A DNA stretch of 46,981 nt from an uncultured Clostridia bacterium (GTDB lineage Bacteria > Bacillota > Clostridia > Christensenellales > UBA1242): positions 1-46,981 of the forward strand of contig CALVTE010000008.1 in NCBI GenBank assembly GCA_944360075.1. The letters run 5' to 3'. The translations under genes were made by a program, and so were the position numbers. Positions within the stretch are counted from its first letter, which is position 1. Each line of letters opens with the position of its first letter. This document shows, one piece after another, positions 7,601 through 16,030 of this stretch. The notes under the pieces are model-generated. The model saw only the letters and a list, made by a program, of their open reading frames with translations, had not been told where the DNA came from and ran no database searches.

Positions 7601-10600
7601 AAATGCAGTCGCCTGTTTTGAGCTTCACACCAAACGGCTTGCAAGGCACTTTTGAGTGGAACAGAACAGGGCAAAACACAGTCTATGATGTTTACAACGG
7701 GCAAACCGTGATGCTGAAAGATTTTTCAGGCAATCAAACTTCGCTTGAAAGTGTGCTTGGCAGCACAAGCTTGACGCAAGAGAATGCAGTTTTCAAAGTG
7801 GTGGCAAAAAATCCAGAATATCTCAACTCATCGGCTTCAAATCAAATCACAGTTGCACAGCTTTCTCAGATTGACCAAATCACAATTTCGCAAAACGGCG
7901 ATGTTTGGCAGGCAAAGGTTTTAATAGAAAAAAATTCAGACGCTCGAAGAATTTTGCAAATCCTTGTTTGCGGTCAGCCGATTGACTATCAAACTGGGCA
8001 AAGTTCAGCAATTTTTGAGCTAGACAGTTATCAAGACAAACCAATTGAGATCAGCCTTAAAGCAAAAAATAGCGCTAGCGAGCAGATATATTATCTTGAC
8101 AGCACTCAGACGCAATTTTCTTTGACCAATGTTTCGTCAACCGATATGCAAGCGGAAATTTCAAACGACAAACTTTCTTGGCAGAGCGCGTTTGAGTCTT
8201 GGCAGATGCAAGAAGGTTTGGTCTCCTTCACAATCGTTGTTCACTCAGCAGGAGTTGACTACACAATTCCAAACATTTTTGACACTTCAATAGCGCTTTC
8301 AGAAATTGAAAAACTGATTCAAGTTGAGCTTGACAGCCAGCAAGAAATCACAATCGATATATATTCAAATCTCAGCACCTTTGTTTTGTCAAACGATGGC
8401 AGCGCAGGCTATGGCAAAACCAGCCAAAATGACATACAGGTTGAAAAGATTGACCAAATCGAAAAGATTGCTGTGCAAATCGAGCTGCCAGAAGAGAAAG
8501 ACCTTGTCTTGCAGCAGCGCGCCAGCACAGTGGCACTTTCTTTTGCGGATGCTTGGGTGGGAGATGTGAGCTTTGACGTGCATATTGACGATCAACTTTC
8601 TTTCAAGGCTGTTTCAACCACAAACCCTTACACAAGTTGCCGTGTTGCAAAGGATGAACAAGGTTATCACATCTATATCACTTCTTCAATGTTTGTCAGT
8701 GCTGGCCAGCATAAAATTTCTGTTCGCGTCAACCAGACAGACAAAATTTCTTCAAAACTAACCGACTGCTACATTTCCAGAAACAGCGATATTGCTCGGG
8801 CTTCTTTAAATTCTCAAGGGGTGCTTAGCGTAAGTTACGGAAACCTTTGCCAAGACTCCGTGATTGTCAGAGTCACCATTGGGCAAGAAACGCTTTTCAC
8901 TCAAACCGAAGGCTTGCCAAGCCAAATTGATATTTCAAACCTGCTGCGCGGCAGAAGCGGTGGAGTCAGTGTTGACATCATTGTTGTTTCATCAACAAAT
9001 CAGCTGCTTTGCAGCCCAACAAACTATAATATTTCCACCACAAAATTTGCAGCCATAAAAACGATTGATGTTTCTGCTGACGGGCAAATCTTGTTCACTT
9101 TGCCAGACAACGCCTCTGGCGCGGAAAAAGAGGTTGAGTTTGTTGCTCAAACGGAAGATGGAGTTTTTCACATTTTCCATCCAACGCAAACAGAAAACAT
9201 ATTTGTTTACAGCTATTCGCTGCAAGATTTTGTCAAAGAGCTTTCAATCACACAGCAAAACAGCTACTCGCTTGCTCTTATGGCAAGGGCGGAAGGCTCG
9301 CTCAATTCTGACCCAACTTCTTTCACTTTAAACTATCATGTAGAGCAAGATGGCGCGGTTATAAAAAAACGAAGCAGTCAAACCAGCGATTACTTTGTTT
9401 TCAATGCACAGTTGCAAAATGGGCTGTCGACTTCGGGATTTAGGATTATCATCAAAGACGGCCAAGGCCAAACTCTTGAAACGCAAACAGTCATAGTTGA
9501 AAGCAACGCAGATCTTTTAGGCTTCTGGGACGGAAATACAAATCAGTTTGTGCCGACTAAGCCAAACTATCAAGGCCAAGAAGCCGACAAAGTCTATTCA
9601 TGCTATGCCTTGTCGATAAATGATATTTTGCAAGCATATGATTACGGCACTTTTGAAATCGAAGTTTGCAGAATTGCTTGGGACGGGCAGCAATACCATA
9701 TTTTCAGTTCTGAAAATTTTGCCCTTATGAAGCTCAACAACGTTGTGGAAGAGCGAACGAGCGCACTGTCAATCAACATCGAAGGCAACATCTTATCGTG
9801 GCATTGGGTTAAGGCCGACCAAGCTTTGCCTGAAAATTTTGCTCCAACAGCATATATGATCAGTTTCTGGCCAGCAGGGTCGCAAGAGCAAACACAATCG
9901 CTGATTATTTCAGAAAATTCACTGGATCTTACCACTGTAAATATGCTTGAAGGGCGCAACATTCTGACCATTCAAGCCATTTCTCAAGACCAGTCAATCA
10001 TTGCTTCTTCTGTTTTGAAAACTCCGCTCGAGCCTTTCAAATATAGTCAAACAAAATCTGCCACTTTGCAAAGCGGCAGAATAGTTTATGACTTAAACTA
10101 CAACGGAGCGATTGACTCAAGTCTGGATTTTGTCAGCGTGTTTGATTCCTCCACTGGCGCAAACATCGCCGACAATCTTGCGCAAATTGGTCAAAACGGT
10201 TTTTCTGACATATATAATTTCCAAATCAGCACAGTGGCTTCTCAGACCATCAAGTTGCGATTTGTTTCAACAGATTCTCAAGGGTTGTCAGACACTGGAA
10301 ATGTTTACGTCGCTTCAATGAATGCTTTGAATCTTATGCCAAACTTTACCGTTGAAAACCAAGATTTTCTCACGCAAATCAAAGAATATATTGACCAGCA
10401 CTCACAATCGTCCGAGGTCAATTTCCAACAACTTGTCAGATTTTACCAAGTCATTTCGGGCATGACTCAGGGCGTGGGGGATGGCAAAATCATCTTTGAC
10501 GACTTTGGCAAGGCAATCCCAGCGGGCTACTATAATGTTTCAATCTGTCAAACGGCAACAAACCCAATGGAAGACTATATTGATTCCAACTATTCAAATT

Positions 10601-13600
10601 CAAAACTCATCTACCTCTCGCCTGCTCCAACGATTGCCATGGACAGCATTTTTGACGCTCAAACTGGCGAAGAGACTTTTACGGCGCAGTTTAATCTGGT
10701 GCCTATCATTAGCGACGAAGGGGTTATGGAGAAAAGCTATAACTACGTGATGCTTCTTCGCAGAAACAGTTCTTCAGGTCAAGAAAATGCATACAGGTTT
10801 ATGATTTCCTATGACGGGGCTTGGTCGATAACTAGCAACGGGCTGCCGCTTGAGGGGGTTATAAGCGGTGACGAACTATCTTTCACTATCAACTACACCG
10901 CGTTGGGCGAGCTTATGCAAGGCGACGACTATCTTATCGACAAATCCAACACCTACAATGTTCATATCTATTCTGTCGGCAATTCAAGGTCTAGTTTTGG
11001 GAAGAGTTCGGTGATGAATCTTGCCTTCTTAAGACTTGAAAGCTCAAATCTTTCGGTGGTTGACGGCTACTTTATCATCACCACTTCTGAAAACGAAATC
11101 GGCAGCGACATCTTAGTCAAATATCGCAGACGATATGGCTCTGATGACGAAGTGCAGGAAGAAATTGTCAGAACTTCTCAAGATGCGCAGGGCAAAGTTG
11201 TTCTCAACGACATCTTGACCAATTCTGGCTTGTATGACTATGTGATTTTCAATGTTATGGGGCAGATTGATCACAACAGAGTGACCATGAAGTTGCCAAG
11301 CGATTCTTATGGAATTTTAAGCCCTTACAAGCTCAATGCACCATCATTGCAAACGTCTGAAAACAAATTGCAAATTTCAGCAAATTCGAATGATCGAAAT
11401 TATGGGCCTTTCATCTACAGACTGACAAATGGCGAGTTGGAAGTGGATTCAACCAGTCAGTATTTTGTCAGCAGCAGCGGAAATCTGAGCAGTCTTGTTT
11501 TCGACCATGGACGATATAATGTTGACGGCGAAAATGAGGTCAGATTTATCTCGCCAAGCATTGCAGTGATTGGCATTGTGGAAAACACACCGCAAGAAAA
11601 TTTGCCATATTTTGAGTATCTTATAGACCTTGACGGCTTGGTGCTTTCTTCTCCAGCCAGTCAAATTGTTCTTCAAAAACTCGACCAAGTTTCAAATTTC
11701 AGAATTGAAAATGGAGACCTATATTGGGACGAGGCTTCTCTTCCAGAAGGCCTTGCTCAAGACGTGACTAGCCTTTACAGGCTGCAAATTGACTATTATG
11801 ATTCCACTGGCTATAAAGGGACGCAAGATTTTTACACTCGCAAAACAAGCTTTGACACTTCCTTGATTGAAAATCTTTATTCTCAAGGCAACGGCGCATA
11901 CTTCAACTTCTCAGTTTATCTTTATGCCGGCTACAGCGAAGGCGGACAGTCGCTTGTTGAAGGCGGAAGCGTTGACATAGCACGGCCAATCCAAACTGAA
12001 AGCGGCGCCTACGTGCTGCATTCAAATGCCACTACTTTGCAAAATGTTTCAAAACAAGCAACGCCAAGTTTTGCCATAAGCGAGCAGACCTATCAAGGCA
12101 AACTCGTCATCCATCGAAACAGGGCAACAAATTTGAATTTTGCAATAAAACTTGTCAGTCAAAGTCAAACCTATGATTTGGTTCAAGGGGAAGACTTTGA
12201 GATTGAAAGAAGCAGCATAATTCTTGCAGACAACACGCAGTATGACGTATACTTCATCTCGATTATAAACGAAGATTTTGCAAGCGGATCCACTTTCAGC
12301 TTAAAACTTTACGCTTACAGCGCAAGCTCAATCAAATCAGAACCTTTGCAGACCAAGGCTTTTTACAAGCTCCATTCAGTGGCCTCGGAAGATATGCAGA
12401 TGCAGCTGATTGACGAAAAAAATGTGCTTGACCTTTCTGCTTACTTTGAAAAATATCTTTATTCATATTCCAACTCAATGTATCAAATTCAGCTTTCTCT
12501 TCCAAACGGACAGCAGTTTGTGTTAGACAGCGAAAACATGGCTTATGGCGACGATAGCGGCGAAAGCCTTTCTGCCCTGTCAGACAAGGCGCTCAGCGTG
12601 GTTGTGCTTCCAAAGAGCGGTCAAACAAACTATCTTGCAAGCAATGTTGTGAATGTGAAATTCAACCGTTTTCAAGAAGAAAATCCTCTCAGTTTTGCTT
12701 TCAACGAGCAAGCAACTCGCTTTGAGTGGAATTTTGCAAACACAAAACGATATCAATTCTTTATAGTGCTGCACTATAGTAGCGGTGGGGAAGAAAAAGC
12801 GTTTGTGGACAACTATCAAGTCATTGGGCAGGAAGAACAGATATGGCAATACTACTATCAACCAAGCCAAATGGGCACAATTTCGCGAGTGGAGCTTTAC
12901 GCAAGAGCGGTGGAAGTTGACCCAAGCTTGCAAATGCAAGTGGGGCTCTTTGGCAAAATTGAAGTGGAACTGACAAAACCAGTTGAGTATAAACTTTTCG
13001 AAAGCGGTGACGGCAAAGAAGGGTCGCCTTACGTTATAAAAACATTGGAGCAATTTTCCAATATTGCCTTGCGAGATGACCCAAACACCGTGGTATATTT
13101 CCAACTTGGCTCTTCACTTGAGCTGACTTTGTCAGAAGTTGACCACCTTCTTGAGGGCTTCTATGGTCATCTTGACGGAAATGGACAAACGCTTACCATA
13201 AAGTTTGCAAAACAAACTTATCAACAAGCCCAAAGTGTGGGGAGTGTTTTGCTTGGCTCTAGCACCACTTCCATCAGTTTTGGCCATGCACAAAGCCTTA
13301 TTGGCACTCTTTACAGCTCGGCAACAATTTCAAATTTATCTCTGCAGCTTGAGCAAAGCATTGACTGCGAAGATTATGCGCCAACTGTTTTGAGCGGACT
13401 GGCATTGTTCAACTATGGCAGGGTGGAAAACGTTCAAGTGACTTCAATTTCTTCCACCTATTCATCATCGCTGTCAACTATTGCGCTGGCGGGCGTTGTT
13501 GGGTTTAACTATGGCACCATTGTTGATTGTCAAAACAACGCGCCGTCCCAGCACACATATCCTGCTTCGGCTATGATTTTGATTTATGGTGGTGTGGCTC

Positions 13601-14145
13601 TTCAAAATGGTTCAAACGGCATCATCAAGGGCTGTGAAAGCAACGCAGAAATTTCTGTGTCTGTCAGAGGAAACGGCTCGAGCGTTTATGGCGGCGGAGT
13701 GGTTTATGAAAATAGCAGCGGCCAAGTTTATGCTTGTGGAAACAATGGGGCAATAAATATCACTGGCTCGTCATACACCGCAGGTTTTGGCGGAGTGATA
13801 GGCAGAAACATTGGAAAAACGGGTTATCTGTTCAACAACAAAACGCTTTCATCGGCAAGGGGCGGAGTTTCAGGCGTTATATATTATTACCGCTCTGGGC
13901 AGCTTGGAGATATGTTTAATTGCTCTGGCAACGATGTGATTTTTGCCATATATGGCGGAAGCGCAGACCAACGCGGAAAAGTTTATGCCTATCAAAACTC
14001 AGCAAGCGGACTTACTGTCACAACCTTGCCAAATGGGCTTGACGATGGGCAGCAATTTGTCTATAACAACGAATATATGCTGCAAGTTGTCAAAGAAGAG
14101 CAAGCTTCAACAACAACTATCACGATTTTGCTTAGCAAAGTTTAG
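4657..14145 (+). CDS. Giant FN3/Ig-like repeat lipoprotein (3162 aa)
   Basis: The start is a TTG at 4657 placed 5 nt after GGAGG; the frame could be opened at 4645, but that TTG overlaps the ribosome-binding site. MKKF is followed by a hydrophobic stretch and lipobox LSAC, so Cys is about residue 21 and the protein should be lipid-anchored outside the cell. Most of its length (about residues 30-2780) is divergent beta-sandwich repeats of FN3/Ig style: a 'lx.xLxW...xY.v.i' strand, 'fxxxlxxGxYxvxVqA', then a short linker with P or K. From about residue 2785 (GDGKEGSPYVIKTLEQF, then GFYGHLDGNGQTLT) it changes to a glycine-rich parallel beta-helix of GLUG/right-handed-helix type with repeated 'N.G.v..c.n' turns. 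It has no sortase motif or catalytic site that I recognise; adhesion or glycan binding is an inference. It probably forms an operon with the gene at 14189. Confidence 0.85.
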   Translation: MKKFLALIFVSLCAVLGLSACSPPPSFSAQFKQNEYVLNVGDVFDAKSNLNLKGVEFDQLQISFSNPQVLNHSSQGIKAGQSGETLVFASYQEQILAQCFVYVNYQFASPDNLQISKDGVLSWSEPTINQGANLIKPQQYIVEVGQEKLYRVSENSFSFADNDLQFGSYQVRIQAVGIEPSHILASQYSQSKTVVYDYVSMVAGLEVLPSQSFGDQTATLTWNGSQGIVYDVYFNDFKVTQTPLKTACLPYDFSHYNSGAQIEVEIVAYDAASENKKLSVSHSYIINKLRTVNASYAYNQEEGDGYLVVADDQPANGYIVYWSSIDGQTSGQKVISRSTKEFLDELDHGIYNISIQAVGGNNGDSISVNSNVSQSFQFAKLDQPQVQVEVGQEMIHLSFTKDPENYVRTYKVVVGSYRQIFDIETSLELDIDRTYLSEGANTLEVYALPKADNVSSTGVAYYSDGKTETNRVLNSKAKTQAVYRLEEFGQITHSFEGDASVLTFDNVDYADNFRLFVGEQEIKDFTFDIGSSRTKIYFSGLNSFEPNENNGYELTIQAFRNDGFAFESSAVKTLQILSAPVAEEAENGQFRWSRVEGEAVYSYTISKTDSSWQNGQVVSQETTADTFLKESLPFGYYTIEVVARSANHSLQLDSNFHAPEKVLRANFIVTEQIKSPKITLIEDNGKFKISIAHVEFASSYTIFLEEQEIDSFSVSEEKDTYVRVLDQTFAQEQTYQIFVVASAGENFDPTLHPDSQPSKIDITRVAAPSYNVTEHYSQSGRFGIEGEYGQKLEERLTVSSGADDVFVENFEIKVDGTLANVDLENYINLMGRGETFMLSLQAKAIADDEENGHYYLDSAVTEVEVSRLNRPEKFGYSNGEITFTDTNSGQSENYFVEIELFVESGNRTISFFTNTTLTSVDIQEKIESFSQNKEFGYEFAQVEKIGIKVFAYISPQSTQGKLLLQSLEGRGESEEEQLIVEKMQSPVLSFTPNGLQGTFEWNRTGQNTVYDVYNGQTVMLKDFSGNQTSLESVLGSTSLTQENAVFKVVAKNPEYLNSSASNQITVAQLSQIDQITISQNGDVWQAKVLIEKNSDARRILQILVCGQPIDYQTGQSSAIFELDSYQDKPIEISLKAKNSASEQIYYLDSTQTQFSLTNVSSTDMQAEISNDKLSWQSAFESWQMQEGLVSFTIVVHSAGVDYTIPNIFDTSIALSEIEKLIQVELDSQQEITIDIYSNLSTFVLSNDGSAGYGKTSQNDIQVEKIDQIEKIAVQIELPEEKDLVLQQRASTVALSFADAWVGDVSFDVHIDDQLSFKAVSTTNPYTSCRVAKDEQGYHIYITSSMFVSAGQHKISVRVNQTDKISSKLTDCYISRNSDIARASLNSQGVLSVSYGNLCQDSVIVRVTIGQETLFTQTEGLPSQIDISNLLRGRSGGVSVDIIVVSSTNQLLCSPTNYNISTTKFAAIKTIDVSADGQILFTLPDNASGAEKEVEFVAQTEDGVFHIFHPTQTENIFVYSYSLQDFVKELSITQQNSYSLALMARAEGSLNSDPTSFTLNYHVEQDGAVIKKRSSQTSDYFVFNAQLQNGLSTSGFRIIIKDGQGQTLETQTVIVESNADLLGFWDGNTNQFVPTKPNYQGQEADKVYSCYALSINDILQAYDYGTFEIEVCRIAWDGQQYHIFSSENFALMKLNNVVEERTSALSINIEGNILSWHWVKADQALPENFAPTAYMISFWPAGSQEQTQSLIISENSLDLTTVNMLEGRNILTIQAISQDQSIIASSVLKTPLEPFKYSQTKSATLQSGRIVYDLNYNGAIDSSLDFVSVFDSSTGANIADNLAQIGQNGFSDIYNFQISTVASQTIKLRFVSTDSQGLSDTGNVYVASMNALNLMPNFTVENQDFLTQIKEYIDQHSQSSEVNFQQLVRFYQVISGMTQGVGDGKIIFDDFGKAIPAGYYNVSICQTATNPMEDYIDSNYSNSKLIYLSPAPTIAMDSIFDAQTGEETFTAQFNLVPIISDEGVMEKSYNYVMLLRRNSSSGQENAYRFMISYDGAWSITSNGLPLEGVISGDELSFTINYTALGELMQGDDYLIDKSNTYNVHIYSVGNSRSSFGKSSVMNLAFLRLESSNLSVVDGYFIITTSENEIGSDILVKYRRRYGSDDEVQEEIVRTSQDAQGKVVLNDILTNSGLYDYVIFNVMGQIDHNRVTMKLPSDSYGILSPYKLNAPSLQTSENKLQISANSNDRNYGPFIYRLTNGELEVDSTSQYFVSSSGNLSSLVFDHGRYNVDGENEVRFISPSIAVIGIVENTPQENLPYFEYLIDLDGLVLSSPASQIVLQKLDQVSNFRIENGDLYWDEASLPEGLAQDVTSLYRLQIDYYDSTGYKGTQDFYTRKTSFDTSLIENLYSQGNGAYFNFSVYLYAGYSEGGQSLVEGGSVDIARPIQTESGAYVLHSNATTLQNVSKQATPSFAISEQTYQGKLVIHRNRATNLNFAIKLVSQSQTYDLVQGEDFEIERSSIILADNTQYDVYFISIINEDFASGSTFSLKLYAYSASSIKSEPLQTKAFYKLHSVASEDMQMQLIDEKNVLDLSAYFEKYLYSYSNSMYQIQLSLPNGQQFVLDSENMAYGDDSGESLSALSDKALSVVVLPKSGQTNYLASNVVNVKFNRFQEENPLSFAFNEQATRFEWNFANTKRYQFFIVLHYSSGGEEKAFVDNYQVIGQEEQIWQYYYQPSQMGTISRVELYARAVEVDPSLQMQVGLFGKIEVELTKPVEYKLFESGDGKEGSPYVIKTLEQFSNIALRDDPNTVVYFQLGSSLELTLSEVDHLLEGFYGHLDGNGQTLTIKFAKQTYQQAQSVGSVLLGSSTTSISFGHAQSLIGTLYSSATISNLSLQLEQSIDCEDYAPTVLSGLALFNYGRVENVQVTSISSTYSSSLSTIALAGVVGFNYGTIVDCQNNAPSQHTYPASAMILIYGGVALQNGSNGIIKGCESNAEISVSVRGNGSSVYGGGVVYENSSGQVYACGNNGAINITGSSYTAGFGGVIGRNIGKTGYLFNNKTLSSARGGVSGVIYYYRSGQLGDMFNCSGNDVIFAIYGGSADQRGKVYAYQNSASGLTVTTLPNGLDDGQQFVYNNEYMLQVVKEEQASTTTITILLSKV

Positions 14146-14188
14146 GGCTGATGTAATTTTAAATCATGTTTAGGAATAAGTTTAATTT

Positions 14189-15058
14189 ATGAAAAAATTT
14201 TTAATGATGGCTCTTCTGTTGATTTTGCCTTTCACCTTAGGAATTCAAAGCGGCCAAGCATCGGCGGAAGAAAAAACCACAGGCTTTATTCAAGTTCAAA
14301 CCGTTTCTTATGCAAATGGCGGAGTTTTGCAAGGGCTTTATTTCTCAGCAAACGAAAAGTTTTTGACAGAAAGCGGCGCCACTCAAAAAGAGATTCAAAG
14401 CTTTCGCCTTGCGTTATATGAAAAAATAAAAGGGCTCAAAACCATATTGGTTGAAAATTTTGCCCTTATATATCTTAAAAATCCAAACGACAAGTTTGCC
14501 ATTGGTCAAGACGGAGCGCTGCAAATCACTTTGGTTTACGATCAAACAAACGATGCTTACGGCCTGCAGCTATATTTTAAAGACAAAGACACGTGGGATT
14601 TTTATCATCCTAGTTCTGAGTCGCCTGAAGAGGCCCGACAGGAAGGTTTTGTTACCACTGAAAAGTCAGAAGGGCAAATTATTTTCGCCCAAAGCCTGCC
14701 TGGCTATCAAGGCACAGTGGGGCAGTATTTGAAAGAGCTTTATCTTTCTGCTGTTCAAGGTGTTGACCTTTCTCAATCTTACAACCCCATTCTTAGCTAC
14801 GACTACGCACTCTCTTCATCAAAGATACGTTCAAATGCTGACAGTGTTTATGCCGACAGCAGCGGTATGTATCATCATCTTTGGCAGAGGACGGTGGAGT
14901 CGAGCATAGAAAACGACCAAATTGTTTTGTATTACTATCAAGCGCATCCGCAGTGGTGGTATCTGACAGTTATCGGATTGGCAGTGGTGGTCGTTCTTGG
15001 TGGAGGAGCCATAGTGCTGCTTAAAAATCACAAAAAAAAGAAAGAGAATAATGCTTGA
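14189..15058 (+). CDS. Membrane-anchored extracellular protein, partner of giant lipoprotein
   Basis: The 289-residue protein has a Sec signal peptide (MKKFLMMALLLILPFTLG..., likely cleavage after ASA near residue 26), an extracellular domain of about 230 residues that I do not recognise, one C-terminal membrane helix (about 257-278) and a basic cytoplasmic tail KNHKKKKENNA. It starts 43 nt after the giant lipoprotein stop with no terminator between, so both are likely one transcript and may act together at the cell surface. The ribosome-binding site is weak (AGGA, 13 nt before ATG), which suggests low or coupled translation. Confidence 0.7.
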   Translation: MKKFLMMALLLILPFTLGIQSGQASAEEKTTGFIQVQTVSYANGGVLQGLYFSANEKFLTESGATQKEIQSFRLALYEKIKGLKTILVENFALIYLKNPNDKFAIGQDGALQITLVYDQTNDAYGLQLYFKDKDTWDFYHPSSESPEEARQEGFVTTEKSEGQIIFAQSLPGYQGTVGQYLKELYLSAVQGVDLSQSYNPILSYDYALSSSKIRSNADSVYADSSGMYHHLWQRTVESSIENDQIVLYYYQAHPQWWYLTVIGLAVVVVLGGGAIVLLKNHKKKKENNA

Positions 15059-15063
15059 CGGAT

Positions 15064-15148
15064 GCTGCGTGATGGCCAAAATTTTATTGGCATAAAATTT
15101 TGGCAAATTCTTTAGAATTTGTATGCGTCAGCATACCCATCACGCAGC
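15064..15148. repeat. Cloverleaf-forming palindrome (four-way junction)
   Basis: A 12-bp closing stem (15064-15075 GCTGCGTGATGG with 15137-15148) encloses three abutting hairpins. The first has a 12-bp stem with loop TGGC (15076-15103), the second a 7-bp stem with loop TTTA (15104-15121), and the third a 5-bp stem with loop GTCA (15122-15135). All but one nucleotide outside the loops is paired. It lies in the gap between the membrane protein and uppP. It can form as DNA cruciform or as RNA on either strand. I do not recognise the family. Confidence 0.85.
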
Positions 15149-15196
15149 CTTCATTGCAGCCTTCTCTTTAGCAAGCAAGGTCTCAGCAGAAAAAAC

Positions 15197-15227
15197 AAGG
15201 ACATGTCATAAAAGCATGTCCTTTTTT
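15197..15227 (+). terminator. Terminator before uppP
   Basis: A 9-bp stem AAGGACATG / CATGTCCTT with a 9-nt loop is followed by a T-run. It ends the giant-lipoprotein unit after the cloverleaf. Confidence 0.8.
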
Positions 15228-15256
15228 GTATATTACATTGGGTTAAAGGAGAAATT

Positions 15257-16021
15257 GTGGAAATATTTGCGCTTATCATGCTGGGATTGTTGCAAGGTCT
15301 GACCGAGTTTTTGCCTGTTTCGTCAAGTGGACATCTTGTTTTGTTTGGCAATTTGTTTGGAGTGGAAGAAACTCTTTTTGTGTCAATACTTTTGCACTGC
15401 GCAACCCTTTTTTCAGTTGTTGTTGTGCTTAGAAAAGAAATTTGGCACATCCTTCGCAATCCCTTTTCTCAAGAAGGCGTCAATTTGATGCTGGCCACAA
15501 TTCCAACCTGCATCATAGCCCTCATTCTGCTGCCTTTTGCAGATGCGGCATTCAGTGGCAAATTTTTGGGAGTCTCCTTTTTGATTAGTGCCTTTCTTTT
15601 GTTTTTTGCTGAAAGAAAAAACGAAAATCGTTTTGTGCAAGGGGGCTCTGTTACGGCAAGACAGGCCGTGCTGATGGGAGTGGCGCAAGGGCTTGCAATC
15701 TTTCCTGGGATTTCTCGATCAGGCGCAACAATAAGCGCTGGTTTGCAAGCGGGAGCAGGCAAACAATCCTGCGCAAAATTTTCTTTTTTGATGAGCCTGC
15801 CCATCATCATTCTCTCGCTGCTGATGGAGCTTTGCGAGATTTCATCTTCTCAGCTTTCTCTTTCAATTTCGCCTGTTGGCCTTGTGCTGGCCTGTTTGAC
15901 AGCTTTTGTTGTTGGCGCTTTATCCATCAAGCTTATGATAAAACTCACCAGCCGCTCAAACTTAAAATATTTCAGCGCCTATCTTGTTTTGATTGCAATC
16001 GCTTCGTTTATTTTGTTGTAA
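15257..16021 (+). CDS. uppP: Undecaprenyl-diphosphate phosphatase UppP (BacA)
   Basis: The 254-residue polytopic membrane enzyme dephosphorylates undecaprenyl pyrophosphate to recycle the lipid carrier of peptidoglycan and wall glycans. Both family signatures are present: GLLQGLTEFLPVSSSGHL near the N-terminus (glutamate-rich motif) and FPGISRSGATIS (the PGxSRSxxT phosphate-binding motif). The GTG start is set by AAAGGAG 5 nt upstream. The next gene, a P-type ATPase, begins 9 nt after the stop, so the two are probably co-transcribed. Confidence 0.95.
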   Translation: MEIFALIMLGLLQGLTEFLPVSSSGHLVLFGNLFGVEETLFVSILLHCATLFSVVVVLRKEIWHILRNPFSQEGVNLMLATIPTCIIALILLPFADAAFSGKFLGVSFLISAFLLFFAERKNENRFVQGGSVTARQAVLMGVAQGLAIFPGISRSGATISAGLQAGAGKQSCAKFSFLMSLPIIILSLLMELCEISSSQLSLSISPVGLVLACLTAFVVGALSIKLMIKLTSRSNLKYFSAYLVLIAIASFILL

Positions 16022-16030
16022 AGGAGAGTT

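Noticed and set aside
5876..13104. Numerous minus-strand and alternative-frame ORFs inside the giant lipoprotein gene
   Set aside because: They lack ribosome-binding sites and recognisable domains and result from the long, stop-poor coding sequence on the plus strand.
15130..15230. Minus-strand coding remnant ending KEKAAMKAA before the cloverleaf arm
   Set aside because: The frame is only about 20 codons and arises from the 12-nt tandem repeat GCAGCCTTC; no ribosome-binding site or family match.
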